A DNA stretch of 64,000 nt from Virgibacillus litoralis (GCF_017873675.1 NZ_JAGGKK010000018.1:18203-82202); one strand, 5' to 3'. Shown: positions 45,900 through 54,551, numbered from the stretch's first letter. The notes: generated by a model from the sequence alone, not told the origin. Numbers and translations are program-made.

Positions 45900-46817
45900 T
45901 TATTTTTTAAAGATTCCCTTTAGGACAAACATAACGTTAGCCGGACGTTCTGCCAGACGACGCATGTTGTAACCGTACCAGTCATTACCATACGGTACAT
46001 AAACACGCATTTTATATCCTTCTTTTCTCAGCCTGTTCTGTAATTCAATCCGAATACCAAATAACATTTGAAATTCAAATTGATCACGAGGAATATTATG
46101 TTCTTTTTCCAGTTCTTTTACATAATCTATAATTGCATCATCATGTGTTCCAACAGCAGTATAATTACCATTTAATAAATTCATTTTAATTAGTTTTTTA
46201 TAATTCTCATCAACGTCTTTCTTATCAGGGAAAGCGACTTCAGGTGACTCTTTGTATGCCCCTTTCACAATACGAAGATACGGATCATAATCGTTAAGAT
46301 CCTGTAAATCCTCTTCTGTGCGATATAAGTACGCCTGTAAAACAGTACCAACATTTTCATACTCACTTCGCAATTCTTTGAAGATATCCAATGTTTTGCC
46401 ACAGCGTTCGTAGTCTTCCATATCAATCGTCACAGTTACATTATGCTGCTTACCTGCATCAAGAATTTTTCGCAAACTATCCATTACTAATTCTTCCGAT
46501 ATATCAAGTCCCAGTGATGTCAGTTTTAGAGACAACTCAGAATCCAAACCTTTATCTGCTATCTTCTTAATTGCATTAATACACTCATCAGCAGATTCTT
46601 TAGCCTCTTGCTCATTATCGACAAACTCTCCGAGATGATCAATCGTAACGACAAATCCATCATTATTTATTTCCTTGATTTTTCTTGCTGCATGTTCTAT
46701 ATCAACACCTGCAACAAAACGGGATGCACCAAATTTGAACCCGTACTTTTTCGCCAATTTTGTAAGCGTTTTATTTTTTGATAAAAATAAGAAGAAGTTA
46801 CGCATAAGTTGTTCCAC
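45900..46817 (-). CDS. fadM: Proline dehydrogenase (FadM/PutB-like)
   Basis: An FAD-dependent proline dehydrogenase of about 305 residues. Conserved strands of the barrel are visible (VTIDHLGEFV, VTIDMEDYERC, LRIVKGAYKES) and the C-terminal YGNDWYGYNMRRLAERP binds substrate. The first residues match B. subtilis FadM (YusM), which lies next to fadNAE there too. The GTG at 46817 is chosen because GGGGG lies 8 nt upstream; an ATG 15 bp further up lacks one. Confidence 0.88.
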   Translation of the reverse strand: MEQLMRNFFLFLSKNKTLTKLAKKYGFKFGASRFVAGVDIEHAARKIKEINNDGFVVTIDHLGEFVDNEQEAKESADECINAIKKIADKGLDSELSLKLTSLGLDISEELVMDSLRKILDAGKQHNVTVTIDMEDYERCGKTLDIFKELRSEYENVGTVLQAYLYRTEEDLQDLNDYDPYLRIVKGAYKESPEVAFPDKKDVDENYKKLIKMNLLNGNYTAVGTHDDAIIDYVKELEKEHNIPRDQFEFQMLFGIRIELQNRLRKEGYKMRVYVPYGNDWYGYNMRRLAERPANVMFVLKGIFKK

Positions 46818-47065
46818 GCTGATTACCCCCAACTAAAAAAATTTTCTATATTACATATTCTGTGCACAATTAATATCATATCATGTATTTCTTGAAAAGA
46901 GTATCATTTTTTACGTTTTATGAGTGATTTCAGCCTTTTTTGGCGAAATTAATCGATTTATGTCTTTTCTTCTCGCTTTTATGGATAGTAAATCCAGTTT
47001 CCGCTATATTATAAGCAATTATATAAGAAAAGCTGAATTCCATTTAAAGGAAAACAGCCCATAGC

Positions 47066-47272
47066 TCATGCTACCACATCATAGCCTTGTTCTTCTATTG
47101 CTTCTCGCATAACTGCTACGTTCATTTTTGCATCATCGTAAGTTACGTCGACTTTCCCAGATCCAAGGTTAACGTCCACACCAGTAATACCATCTAATTC
47201 TTTTAAAGCACTTTTTACTGAGCTTTCACAGTGTCCACACGTCATTCCTTTTACATCAAACGTAGTCTGCAT
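47066..47272 (-). CDS. copZ: Copper chaperone CopZ
   Basis: A 68-residue HMA-domain protein with the Cu(I)-binding motif GMTCGHC (Cys12, Cys15). It carries copper to the exporter CopA or to the sensor CsoR. AGGAGG lies 7 nt before the ATG. Unusually for Bacillus no copA or csoR is next to it: the neighbours are fadM and the divergent znu operon. A palindrome in its leader at 47332-47349 may be its operator. Confidence 0.92.
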   Translation of the reverse strand: MQTTFDVKGMTCGHCESSVKSALKELDGITGVDVNLGSGKVDVTYDDAKMNVAVMREAIEEQGYDVVA

Positions 47273-47331
47273 ATAAATAACCTCCTAATTATTGAGCAAA
47301 TTAAAATAGTATCCATAAATGAAAATTTAGC

Positions 47332-47349
47332 ATAGGATTATTGTCCTAT
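47332..47349. promoter_or_regulatory. Palindrome in the copZ leader (candidate operator)
   Basis: ATAGGA-TTATTG-TCCTAT, a 6-6-6 perfect inverted repeat. It lies just downstream of a good minus-strand promoter (TTGTAA, 17 bp, TATTAT). A copper-responsive regulator is a guess from the gene. Confidence 0.45.
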
Positions 47350-47422
47350 ATAGATATAATAACTTGTATTTTCTTTTCTTACAATTAATTAATGCTCTCA
47401 TGACTAATCGAAATCATTCCTA

Positions 47423-47451
47423 TTTACAAATCGTAATCATTACGATAATAT
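47423..47451 (+). promoter_or_regulatory. Zur box within the znu operon promoter
   Basis: ATCGTAATCATTACGAT (47430-47446) is a perfect 8-1-8 palindrome and matches the Bacillus Zur box. It fills the spacer of a promoter TTTACA (47423), 17 bp, TAATAT (47446). Zn-bound Zur would block transcription. A half-site AATCGAAATCATT lies upstream at 47405. Confidence 0.88.
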
Positions 47452-47485
47452 AATATAACAAACTAAAATTGAGAGGATTAAACTC

Positions 47486-48406
47486 ATGAGAAGAACACAT
47501 TACGCATTCATCTTAATTACTATTATAGGAATCATTGCATCAGGATGCTCATCCTCCTCTGATTCTAAAAATAACAATGATTTAACACTATACACATCAA
47601 TTTATCCAATACAGTATGCCGCCGAAAGAATTGGCAGTGAATCGGTAAATATAAAATCGGTTTACCCTCCAGGTGTTGATGCGCACACATATGAACCTAC
47701 CTCCAAAGAAATGACGACTATAGCAGACGGAGATGCATTCATTTACCTCGGTGCAGGGATGGAAGGATTTGCTGAAACTGCTGCAGCTGCACTCGATTCC
47801 CAGGATATTAAATTGATTGAAATAGGATCACAAGAAGAATTATTTCATCAAGATGTAAATAATAACACTGAACATGACCACAGCGATCGTAATCCTCACA
47901 TTTGGTTAGATCCAAAGCGTATGCTTAAAATGTCCAGTTATATTAAAGGCAAGCTTATCGAAATGGATCCTGAAAATAAACAGGCATATACAAAAAACTT
48001 TAACGATCTAAAAAAAGATCTATTAGCATTAGATAAACGTTTTGAAGAAACACTACAACCAAAAGCCAAAAAGGAAATCCTCGTATCACACGCAGCATAC
48101 GGATATTGGGAAGAGCGTTATGACATCGAGCAAATTGCTATAAGTGGGTTGTCATCTAGCGACGAACCATCACAAAAAGAATTAACCGAAATTATTGACC
48201 TGGCAGAAGAGAAAAAGTTAAATTATGTTATTTTTGAACAAAGTGGCTCTGATAAAGTTTCCAAAATTATTCAGGATCAAATAGGTGCAGAAGCATTGTA
48301 CATCCATAACCTTTCTGTATTAAACGAAGAGGATATTGAAAATGGAGCAGATTATCTATCCTTAATGAACAAAAACCTTGAAGTACTTGATAAAGCTACA
48401 AATTAG
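47486..48406 (+). CDS. znuA: Zinc ABC transporter substrate-binding lipoprotein ZnuA (AdcA)
   Basis: A 306-residue cluster A-I metal-binding lipoprotein. A lipobox IASGC gives Cys21. The His-rich loop (NTEHDHSDRNPHIW) and the conserved VDAHTYEP and VSHAAYGYW motifs supply the zinc ligands. First gene of znuA-znuC-znuB-zur-crcB-crcB, under the Zur box at 47430. The spacing to znuC is 12 bp. Confidence 0.93.
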   Translation: MRRTHYAFILITIIGIIASGCSSSSDSKNNNDLTLYTSIYPIQYAAERIGSESVNIKSVYPPGVDAHTYEPTSKEMTTIADGDAFIYLGAGMEGFAETAAAALDSQDIKLIEIGSQEELFHQDVNNNTEHDHSDRNPHIWLDPKRMLKMSSYIKGKLIEMDPENKQAYTKNFNDLKKDLLALDKRFEETLQPKAKKEILVSHAAYGYWEERYDIEQIAISGLSSSDEPSQKELTEIIDLAEEKKLNYVIFEQSGSDKVSKIIQDQIGAEALYIHNLSVLNEEDIENGADYLSLMNKNLEVLDKATN

Positions 48407-48418
48407 GAGGATTCCCCT

Positions 48419-49174
48419 ATGAATGAACCAATCATTTCTATGAAAAATATTGAATATGCATATGAAAATAAAAGTGTCCTGAGTAATATAAACTTTGAAA
48501 TTCCGCAAGGCTCTTTTATGGGGTTAGTAGGACCAAATGGCGGGGGAAAAACTACGTTAATTAAGCTCATTCTTGGACTACTAAAACCGGATAGTGGCTC
48601 CATTGACCTTTTCGGCCAGCCGGTTGATAAGTTTAAAGCATGGGATAAAATTGGCTTTGTATCTCAAAAATCCAATTCATTCAACAAGGGGTTTCCAGCA
48701 ACTGTTTTTGAAGTTGTCTCAATGGGACTGACTGCAAAAGTCGGTTATTTGAAGTTTTTCACTTCAAAACATAAAAAGAAAATCTTGCATACCATTGACC
48801 AAGTGGGTATGGGGGAATACGCTTATGAGAATATAGGTAATCTCTCAGGTGGTCAGCAACAGCGCATCTTTATTGCCCGATCATTAGTTAGTGACCCGGA
48901 GTTACTCATTCTTGACGAACCTACTGTTGGTGTCGATTATGAAAATGTGCAGCGTTTTTACGAGCTATTGCATCAGTTAAATAACGAACAGAACATTACA
49001 TTACTCCTTGTCACGCATGACACTGGAACAATGACTGAGCATGCGACAGATATTGTTTGCTTGAATAAAACACTGCATTTTCATGGAAATCCTAAGGAAT
49101 ATTTATCGTTATCAGAAAAAGATTTATCACAATTTTACGGTCACCCTGTAAATATCGTTACACATGACCATTAG
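48419..49174 (+). CDS. znuC: Zinc ABC transporter ATPase ZnuC (AdcC)
   Basis: A 251-residue ABC ATPase: Walker A GPNGGGKTT, signature LSGGQQQR, Walker B LLILDEPTVGVD, H-loop LVTHD. The GVDYENVQRFYELL segment is typical of metal ABC ATPases. AGGAGG lies 8 nt before the ATG. It powers ZnuB. Confidence 0.94.
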   Translation: MNEPIISMKNIEYAYENKSVLSNINFEIPQGSFMGLVGPNGGGKTTLIKLILGLLKPDSGSIDLFGQPVDKFKAWDKIGFVSQKSNSFNKGFPATVFEVVSMGLTAKVGYLKFFTSKHKKKILHTIDQVGMGEYAYENIGNLSGGQQQRIFIARSLVSDPELLILDEPTVGVDYENVQRFYELLHQLNNEQNITLLLVTHDTGTMTEHATDIVCLNKTLHFHGNPKEYLSLSEKDLSQFYGHPVNIVTHDH

Positions 49175-49191
49175 CGTTGGGAGAATAGATT

Positions 49192-50046
49192 ATGCTAGCA
49201 GATTTTATACAATATGATTTTTTACGTAACACATTTTTAACCGGACTGCTTATTGGGATCATCGCACCACTGCTTGGGACTTTCATTGTAGTCCGTCGTC
49301 TTTCCCTTATCGCTGATGCGTTATCACATGTAACTCTAGCCGGGATTGCATTTGGACTATTGATAGAAAAAAAGTTCGCAGCTGGTCTCATCACCCCTCT
49401 ATACAGTGGGATGGCATTTTCCGTACTTGGTTCAATTTTTATTGAAAAGCTACGAGGCGTGTATCAAGCATATCAAGAACTGGCAATTCCAATTATTCTA
49501 TCTGGTGGTGTCGGACTAAGTGTTATATTTATTTCACTTGCAGATGGTTTTAATACAGAGCTTTTCAATTATTTATTTGGGTCTGTATCTGCAGTAAGTC
49601 AAAATGATTTTTATTCTATCCTGGCAATTTCGATTGTTATCATTCTAGTGATTCGGTTATTTTATAAAGAACTTGTCACCCTATCATTTGATGAAGAACA
49701 TGCAATCGTTTCAGGTATTCACTCCAAACGAATTCATTTACTTTTTATTGTATTAACTGCATTAGTAATCGCTGCATCGATACGTATTGTTGGGGTTTTA
49801 CTCGTATCAGCATTAATGACATTGCCTGTTGCAGCAAGCATGCGAATTGCTCGTGGTTTTAAACAAATGATTATATTTTCCATTGTCTTCGGTGAACTAG
49901 CTGTTATCATAGGTTTAATATCCGGCTATTATTTCAGTATTCCGCCAGGGGGTACAATTGTCCTTGTGTCGATTGTTATTTTACTGCTTTCAATTGGATT
50001 GAAACGCTTTAACTATACTCCTAAAAAAGAGAGGGAAGTCAAATGA
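49192..50046 (+). CDS. znuB: Zinc ABC transporter permease ZnuB (AdcB)
   Basis: A 284-residue ABC-3 family permease with about eight helices. Family motifs are LSLIADALSHVTLAGIAFG, FDEEHAIVSGI and VGVLLVSALMTLPVAASMRIARG. It is 17 bp after znuC and overlaps zur by 4 bp (ATGA), so the genes are translationally coupled. Confidence 0.94.
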   Translation: MLADFIQYDFLRNTFLTGLLIGIIAPLLGTFIVVRRLSLIADALSHVTLAGIAFGLLIEKKFAAGLITPLYSGMAFSVLGSIFIEKLRGVYQAYQELAIPIILSGGVGLSVIFISLADGFNTELFNYLFGSVSAVSQNDFYSILAISIVIILVIRLFYKELVTLSFDEEHAIVSGIHSKRIHLLFIVLTALVIAASIRIVGVLLVSALMTLPVAASMRIARGFKQMIIFSIVFGELAVIIGLISGYYFSIPPGGTIVLVSIVILLLSIGLKRFNYTPKKEREVK

Positions 50047-50456
50047 AGTTACAGGAAGCACTTGAAAAACTAAAAAGCCAAGGCTATAAAACTACTGCAA
50101 AACGTAATGACATCTTAGCTTATTTTGATGAAGCTGATGGTTATCGTACTGCAAAAGATTTGCTTCAGCATATGGAACCCACATATAAAGGAATAAGCTT
50201 TGACACCCTTTACCGTAACTTGCATTTATTTGACGAGGTCGGCATTCTGGAAACTACTGAACTGAATGGGGAAAAACATTTCAGAATTACATGTACCCAT
50301 CATCACCACCACCACTTTATATGTAAAGATTGCGGCAAAACAAAAGAAATCGATGTATGTCCAATGAATGAGGTACAGAATTCACTTGGAAACTATGCAA
50401 TCGAGGGACATAAGTTTGAGATTTATGGTTTATGTCCGGTGTGTCAGGACGCCTAA
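50043..50456 (+). CDS. zur: Zinc uptake regulator Zur (Fur family)
   Basis: A 137-residue Fur-family repressor. A winged helix occupies about 1-80 (YRTAKDLLQHM, FDTLYRNLHLFDEVGIL). Two structural CxxC pairs, Cys94/Cys97 and Cys131/Cys134, bind zinc, and the His stretch CTHHHHHHFIC contains sensing ligands. A perR or fur identity is less likely because it lies in the znu operon and a Zur box precedes it; hence it is probably autoregulated. Confidence 0.9.
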   Translation: MKLQEALEKLKSQGYKTTAKRNDILAYFDEADGYRTAKDLLQHMEPTYKGISFDTLYRNLHLFDEVGILETTELNGEKHFRITCTHHHHHHFICKDCGKTKEIDVCPMNEVQNSLGNYAIEGHKFEIYGLCPVCQDA

Positions 50457-50459
50457 TTG

Positions 50460-50837
50460 ATGAAGATCTATTTAGCTGTCGGTATCGGTGGTATGGTCGG
50501 CGCCTCAGGGAGATATGGGATATCTATTTTATTTTGGACAAATACAAGTTTCCCCTACGCTACTTTAATTGCTAATTTGCTTGGATGTTTTCTGCTCAGT
50601 TTCTTACTTCATCATGATTCCATTAAACGAAAGTTGAGTCCAGAAGTGTTTGCAGCACTTGGGACCGGAATGATTGGTTCGTTTACTACCTTTTCAACTT
50701 TCGCAGTCGAAACAGTTGAGCTGTTTGATAGTAGCATCCTTTTAGCTGGTAGCTATATCGTACTTAGTGTTATTGGCGGGCTTCTATTTTGTTATCTTGG
50801 GTTCAAGATGGCATTTAAAAAGCGGGTGACAGCATGA
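50460..50837 (+). CDS. crcB: CrcB/FluC fluoride channel, first subunit
   Basis: A 125-residue, four-helix fluoride channel family protein. Family motifs are GGMVGASGRYGIS, FPYATLIANLLGCFLL (with the conserved Asn) and GTGMIGSFTTFSTFAVET with the Phe residues lining the pore. These proteins act as antiparallel dimers; with the second gene a heterodimer is expected. The ATG at 50460 comes 3 bp after the zur stop, with AGGA upstream. No fluoride riboswitch precedes it. Confidence 0.9.
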   Translation: MKIYLAVGIGGMVGASGRYGISILFWTNTSFPYATLIANLLGCFLLSFLLHHDSIKRKLSPEVFAALGTGMIGSFTTFSTFAVETVELFDSSILLAGSYIVLSVIGGLLFCYLGFKMAFKKRVTA

Positions 50838-51169
50838 ATATTATCCTTGTTGCACTCGGCGGTTTTCTTGGAAGCATAGCCCGTTATTATATTTCATTAA
50901 AAGCAAATAAACGCCTGATTGGAACTTGGACTGCTAACATAACTGGTTCCATTCTTCTGGCATTACTTTTTCGATATTACTTGGATAATAGCATTTCAGA
51001 ATGGCTATGGGTGTTTTTAGGAGTTGGCTTTTGCGGGGCGTACACCACATTCTCTACGTTTGGAAATGAAACAATAAAGCTCATATTAGAGAAAAGATAT
51101 TGGCTGGCAATAGCGTATGTACTTAGCTCACTTACAGTATCGGTATTGTTTGTTTATTTGTTAATCTAA
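50834..51169 (+). CDS. crcB: CrcB/FluC fluoride channel, second subunit
   Basis: A 111-residue partner of the preceding gene, overlapping it by 4 bp (ATGA). It shows the same motifs: GGFLGSIARYYIS, GTWTANITGSILLA and FCGAYTTFSTFGNET. In Bacillus relatives two crcB genes side by side encode a heterodimeric channel. A strong terminator follows, so the whole six-gene unit ends here. Confidence 0.9.
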   Translation: MNIILVALGGFLGSIARYYISLKANKRLIGTWTANITGSILLALLFRYYLDNSISEWLWVFLGVGFCGAYTTFSTFGNETIKLILEKRYWLAIAYVLSSLTVSVLFVYLLI

Positions 51170-51190
51170 CACATATTTAGGAAACTATTA

Positions 51191-51230
51191 AAAAAGCTGT
51201 ACCACGCTAAATATGTGGTACAGCTTTTTT
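51191..51230 (+). terminator. Terminator of the znu-zur-crcB operon
   Basis: A 15-bp stem AAAAAGCTGTACCAC/GTGGTACAGCTTTTT with a 9-nt loop, followed by TATAT. It lies 21 bp past the second crcB stop. Confidence 0.88.
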
Positions 51231-51298
51231 ATATATGAACGCGATTTTAGCCCTGAATAATCAGGAAATTAGGTAGTTACGATTGATTTCGGATTAAC

Positions 51299-51514
51299 TG
51301 TTGATGTTCGCGCTCTTCTGCCGTTGTTCCGCGCTCTTCTGTTGATATTCGCGCTGTTCTGTCGATGTTTCCATTCTTCTGTTGATGTTCACGCTGTTCT
51401 GTCGATGTTTACATTCTTCTGTTGATGTTCGCGCTCTTCTGCCGATGTTACCCATTCTTCTGTCGATATTCGCGCTCTTCTGTTGATATTCACGCTCTTC
51501 TGTCGATGTTACCA
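51299..51514. repeat. 20-bp tandem array, 11 units
   Basis: Units of TGTYGATRTTCGCGCTSTTC type start at 51299, 51319, 51340, 51360, 51380, 51400, 51420, 51440, 51461, 51481 and 51501. Units alternate between a GCGCTCTTC ending and a CCATTCTTC ending. The period is not a multiple of three. It sits between the znu-operon terminator and the 3' end of the VLRF1 gene. Confidence 0.85.
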
Positions 51515-51555
51515 CCCAGCCAAACTCACTCTGTAATTTTGCTCTACTATCATAC

Positions 51556-52359
51556 TCAGCCAAATACTTCTTCCAGAACCTTTTCTTCATCATGGTCAAG
51601 CATATTTTTATGAATAACTTGATCGGCTGATTTGTTCATCTGGTCTTCCAGTTCGTGTGATGCGTCAGATTCACCTACTACATAAATTTTCTCCCATTTA
51701 CGGTCTTTGGCTTTCTTGTCTAATTTTGGTGCAATACTTTTATACCAACGTTGTTTATTTGCTTCATATCGATCCTTGAAATTATCTTGCTGCAGACTTT
51801 TACCACCAGATCCCATGGACGCATCTGCTTTATGTGGACCTGAAAATTGACGCCAATCATCTGTATTAATATCAAGTTCGTAGTAGATTGTATCCTCTAT
51901 TTCATTAAGGTGCGTTTCCATTACTTTTATTTGATCTTGCTGTACAAGGATAATTCCGGATTTCGGAAAGTTATCCTTTAGTGCTTTAAGTTGATCAACT
52001 TTCGCTGTTTCTTCCCAGAAAAATTCTGTTTTTAATCGCATTTGAACTCGAGCTGCATACCAGACATCTTCATCAGCAGTTGCAAATAGTACAATGCCCT
52101 TTCGAAAATGCTGTTCATTAGCATGCACGTACTTTTCAACCTTTTGTTTTATCAGTTGAAAATTCTTAAGTTCTTCCTTGTTATCATCTTCTTCCAAATA
52201 GCTTTCAAAATTCCGCAGCCCATTTTTCAGATGTATCTTCCACTCTCCTGCCTGTTGCTCCGGGTCTGAAGGGTCAGTATTAAGGTACATGGAAAACACT
52301 TTGTTCGCACCGTCTTTTCTAACATTCTCCAGTTGTTTAATTTGCTCATTTAGATTCAT
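51556..52359 (-). CDS. VLRF1-family (eRF1-like) release-factor-related protein
   Basis: A 267-residue protein that fits the bacterial VLRF1/aeRF1-type release-factor-like family found in Bacillaceae: KVFSMYLNTDPSD at the N-terminus, a middle domain with GSGGKSLQQDNFKDRYE, and a C-terminal domain with IYVVGESDASHELE. Related eukaryotic proteins release peptides from stalled ribosomes; the bacterial role is not proven. GAAAGGAG lies about 11 nt before the ATG. It is a single-gene unit, with the tandem array after its stop. Confidence 0.72.
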   Translation of the reverse strand: MNLNEQIKQLENVRKDGANKVFSMYLNTDPSDPEQQAGEWKIHLKNGLRNFESYLEEDDNKEELKNFQLIKQKVEKYVHANEQHFRKGIVLFATADEDVWYAARVQMRLKTEFFWEETAKVDQLKALKDNFPKSGIILVQQDQIKVMETHLNEIEDTIYYELDINTDDWRQFSGPHKADASMGSGGKSLQQDNFKDRYEANKQRWYKSIAPKLDKKAKDRKWEKIYVVGESDASHELEDQMNKSADQVIHKNMLDHDEEKVLEEVFG

Positions 52360-52425
52360 TAGATATCGGCACTCCTTTCAATTCCTTAATTAACGTGTTT
52401 CCGATATCTGCCAAAGTTAAACATA

Positions 52426-52740
52426 CTATGAAGTCAGCTTCAATCCAACTGCCGCCGAAAGAACCATGCTTATAAATAAAAGCCGGCGCCAATCTCTAGA
52501 TTCGCCATATACAATCATTCCGATTAAAGCACTTCCAACCGTCCCGATTCCGGTCCAAATTGCATATGCAGTACTCATTGGAATAGAATCCATTGCAATT
52601 GTCAAAAAGATAAAGCTTGTCACAAATCCACCAAACAACCACCCAAATGAAGAAGCACTCTTCTTTTTATTCACCTTATTAATACCCATAACTCCTGCCA
52701 CTTCACCGAATCCAGCAATTATTAAAAAAATCCAACTCAT
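52426..52740 (-). CDS. ykkD: Guanidinium exporter subunit YkkD (SMR family)
   Basis: A 104-residue, four-helix small multidrug resistance protein: Glu13 in AGFGEVAGV is the membrane-embedded proton/substrate residue, and MSTAYAIWTGIGTVGSALIGM is the family stretch. With ykkC it forms a heteromeric exporter; SMR pairs behind guanidine-I riboswitches export guanidinium. The start overlaps the ykkC stop by one base (TAATG). Confidence 0.9.
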   Translation of the reverse strand: MSWIFLIIAGFGEVAGVMGINKVNKKKSASSFGWLFGGFVTSFIFLTIAMDSIPMSTAYAIWTGIGTVGSALIGMIVYGESRDWRRLLFISMVLSAAVGLKLTS

Positions 52741-53075
52741 TATGAACGCTCTCCTTCTTGCTCAGTGGTAATTGTTTTAAGTCCGATAACACCAGTTAGT
52801 AACAGCAGAATCAATATGATTTTAACTAAATTAAATGACTCACCAAACAACACAATTTCTAAAATAACTGTCCCTGCAGTACCCATTCCAGTGAAAACTG
52901 CATATGAAGTACCTACCGAAAGCTTTCTCGAAGCAATAATTAATAAATGCATACTCAAATAAATGGCAAATGCAGTCAGCAGCCATGTTCCCACACTCGA
53001 CGCATGCTTTAAGCCAATCACCCATCCTATCTCAAAGAGTCCAGCCAATAATACAATATTCCAGCTTCGTTTCAT
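52740..53075 (-). CDS. ykkC: Guanidinium exporter subunit YkkC (SMR family)
   Basis: A 111-residue SMR protein with four helices and Glu in LAGLFEIGWVIGLKHA, followed by GTSYAVFTGMGTAGTVILEI. Sequence and length match B. subtilis YkkC closely. The ATG at 53075 is preferred because GGAGG lies 11 nt upstream; a TTG at 53093 would include that site. It lies directly after the guanidine-I riboswitch. Confidence 0.9.
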   Translation of the reverse strand: MKRSWNIVLLAGLFEIGWVIGLKHASSVGTWLLTAFAIYLSMHLLIIASRKLSVGTSYAVFTGMGTAGTVILEIVLFGESFNLVKIILILLLLTGVIGLKTITTEQEGERS

Positions 53076-53096
53076 TTTACTCAACGCCTCCAATTA

Positions 53097-53217
53097 AAAA
53101 AGCCCAGGAAAATATCCATCGATAAGATATCCTCCCGGGCTTTTATCCCTCCGTGTACACGTTCGTGCGTTTTCTCTCGGACCAGTCCAATTGTTGCGGA
53201 ACCCTAGAAAACTTTTA
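53097..53217 (-). ncRNA. Guanidine-I riboswitch (ykkC class) upstream of ykkCD
   Basis: The minus strand carries CTAGGGTTCCGC, GACTGGTCCGAGAGA, ACACGGAGGGATAAAAGCCC and GGGAGG in order, the ykkC-class consensus. The final AAAGCCCGGGAGG pairs with TTTTCCTGGGCTTTTTT to form a terminator (about 53097-53143). It should allow ykkCD expression when guanidinium is present. Confidence 0.93.
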
Positions 53218-53267
53218 TTAGTAAGTATTATAACAAGTTATTACCTAATGATAAATAAATACGTAAG

Positions 53268-54551
53268 CTAATACTTTATTATTTTAACTTTTTTAATCTG
53301 ATAACCATCAATTTCCTCAACAATAAATTGATACCCTTCATCTTCAACAACTGTTCCTTTTTCAGCATCTACGTTATGAGTTATAATCCAGCCACCAATT
53401 GTGTCAACCTCATCGTCCTCCAGTTCTGTTCCAAAATACGTATTAATTTCATCCAACAGAACTTTTCCTGCAACAATTGCTGTATCATCACTTATTCTTT
53501 CAATCATTGGTTTTTCGTTCACATCAAACTCATCACGAATTTCACCGACGATTTCTTCAAGTATATCCTCAACTGTTACAAGTCCAGCTGTCCCTCCATA
53601 TTCATCAATTACAATCGCCATATGAATACGTTCTTTTTGCATTTTAACCAATACTTGTTTAATTGGCGTGATTTCAGATACATGAATTATAGGCCGAACG
53701 AACTTTTCAATTGAGTCATAACTCTGATTTATATGACCAGTAAAAATCTCCTTCAAGTTTACCAGGCCGACAATGTGATCCTTGTCTCCATCCGCAACTG
53801 GATATCTCGTGAATTGCCCCTCCTGTATTACCTTAATATTTTCATCAAAACTATCCTCTTTAAAGAAACAAATCATTTCGGTACGGGGGATCATAATTTC
53901 TTTAGCAACACGTTCATCAAATTCAAAAATATTATTCACATACCTCATTTCTGATTGATTAATTTCACCACTCTTATAGCTTTCGGACAAAATTAATCGT
54001 AACTCTTCCTCAGAATGAGCAACCTCTTGTTCATTCATTGATTTAAAGCCAATCATTTTTGTAAGATACCTTGCTGCGCCATTTAATAGCCAAATAAATG
54101 GATACATAATTTTATAAAAGAAAATAAGTGGCCTTGCTAAGGATAATGTCACAGCCTCGGCTTTTTGTATAGCGATAGTCTTAGGTGCCAATTCTCCAAC
54201 AACTACATGTAAAAAAGTGATGATAAAAAAGGCAATTGCAATTGATACACCATGTGAAACCGCCGCATTTATTTCAAATTCGTCTAAAATCGGCTGCAAC
54301 AGACTAGCTACAGCAGGTTCACCAAGCCAACCTATACCTAACGCTGTAACAGTTATCCCTAATTGACATGCTGATAAATAGGCATCCAGATTATTAATCA
54401 GTTTCCTTGCATGTACTGCATTCTTATTTCCTTCTTCAATAAGGTGATCAATACGTGTTGTCCGAACTTTTACAATAGCAAATTCTGTTGCTACGAAAAA
54501 CGCAGTCATCATTATTAAAATAGCTACTAATAATAAATTTACAATTGTCAT
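53268..54551 (-). CDS. CNNM/CorC (hemolysin C) family transporter-like protein
   Basis: A 427-residue protein: an N-terminal CNNM membrane domain with four helices (about 1-190), two CBS domains (EIMIPRTEMICF around 210 and later VVIDEYGGTAGLVT), and a C-terminal CorC/HlyC domain (DTIGGWI). The family is implicated in magnesium or other divalent cation efflux; B. subtilis has several paralogues. The ATG at 54551 follows GAGGGGATT. It is divergent from the YitT gene. Confidence 0.85.
   Translation of the reverse strand: MTIVNLLLVAILIMMTAFFVATEFAIVKVRTTRIDHLIEEGNKNAVHARKLINNLDAYLSACQLGITVTALGIGWLGEPAVASLLQPILDEFEINAAVSHGVSIAIAFFIITFLHVVVGELAPKTIAIQKAEAVTLSLARPLIFFYKIMYPFIWLLNGAARYLTKMIGFKSMNEQEVAHSEEELRLILSESYKSGEINQSEMRYVNNIFEFDERVAKEIMIPRTEMICFFKEDSFDENIKVIQEGQFTRYPVADGDKDHIVGLVNLKEIFTGHINQSYDSIEKFVRPIIHVSEITPIKQVLVKMQKERIHMAIVIDEYGGTAGLVTVEDILEEIVGEIRDEFDVNEKPMIERISDDTAIVAGKVLLDEINTYFGTELEDDEVDTIGGWIITHNVDAEKGTVVEDEGYQFIVEEIDGYQIKKVKIIKY

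Noticed and set aside
50401..50460. Fluoride riboswitch before crcB
   Set aside because: Only 3 bp separate zur from crcB and no crcB-motif landmarks are visible in the end of zur.
51299..51514. CRISPR array
   Set aside because: Units are contiguous and degenerate with no unique spacers, and no cas gene is in the window.
51294..51599. A 101-codon frame on the minus strand across the 20-bp array
   Set aside because: The array period is not a multiple of three, so the apparent repeat peptide shifts frame in each unit; the N-terminal part overlaps the end of the VLRF1 gene in another frame and there is no ribosome site.
53211..53230. Another hairpin-repeat family copy (CTAGAAAACTT)
   Set aside because: It is the 5' end of the guanidine-I riboswitch; the resemblance covers only about ten bases.
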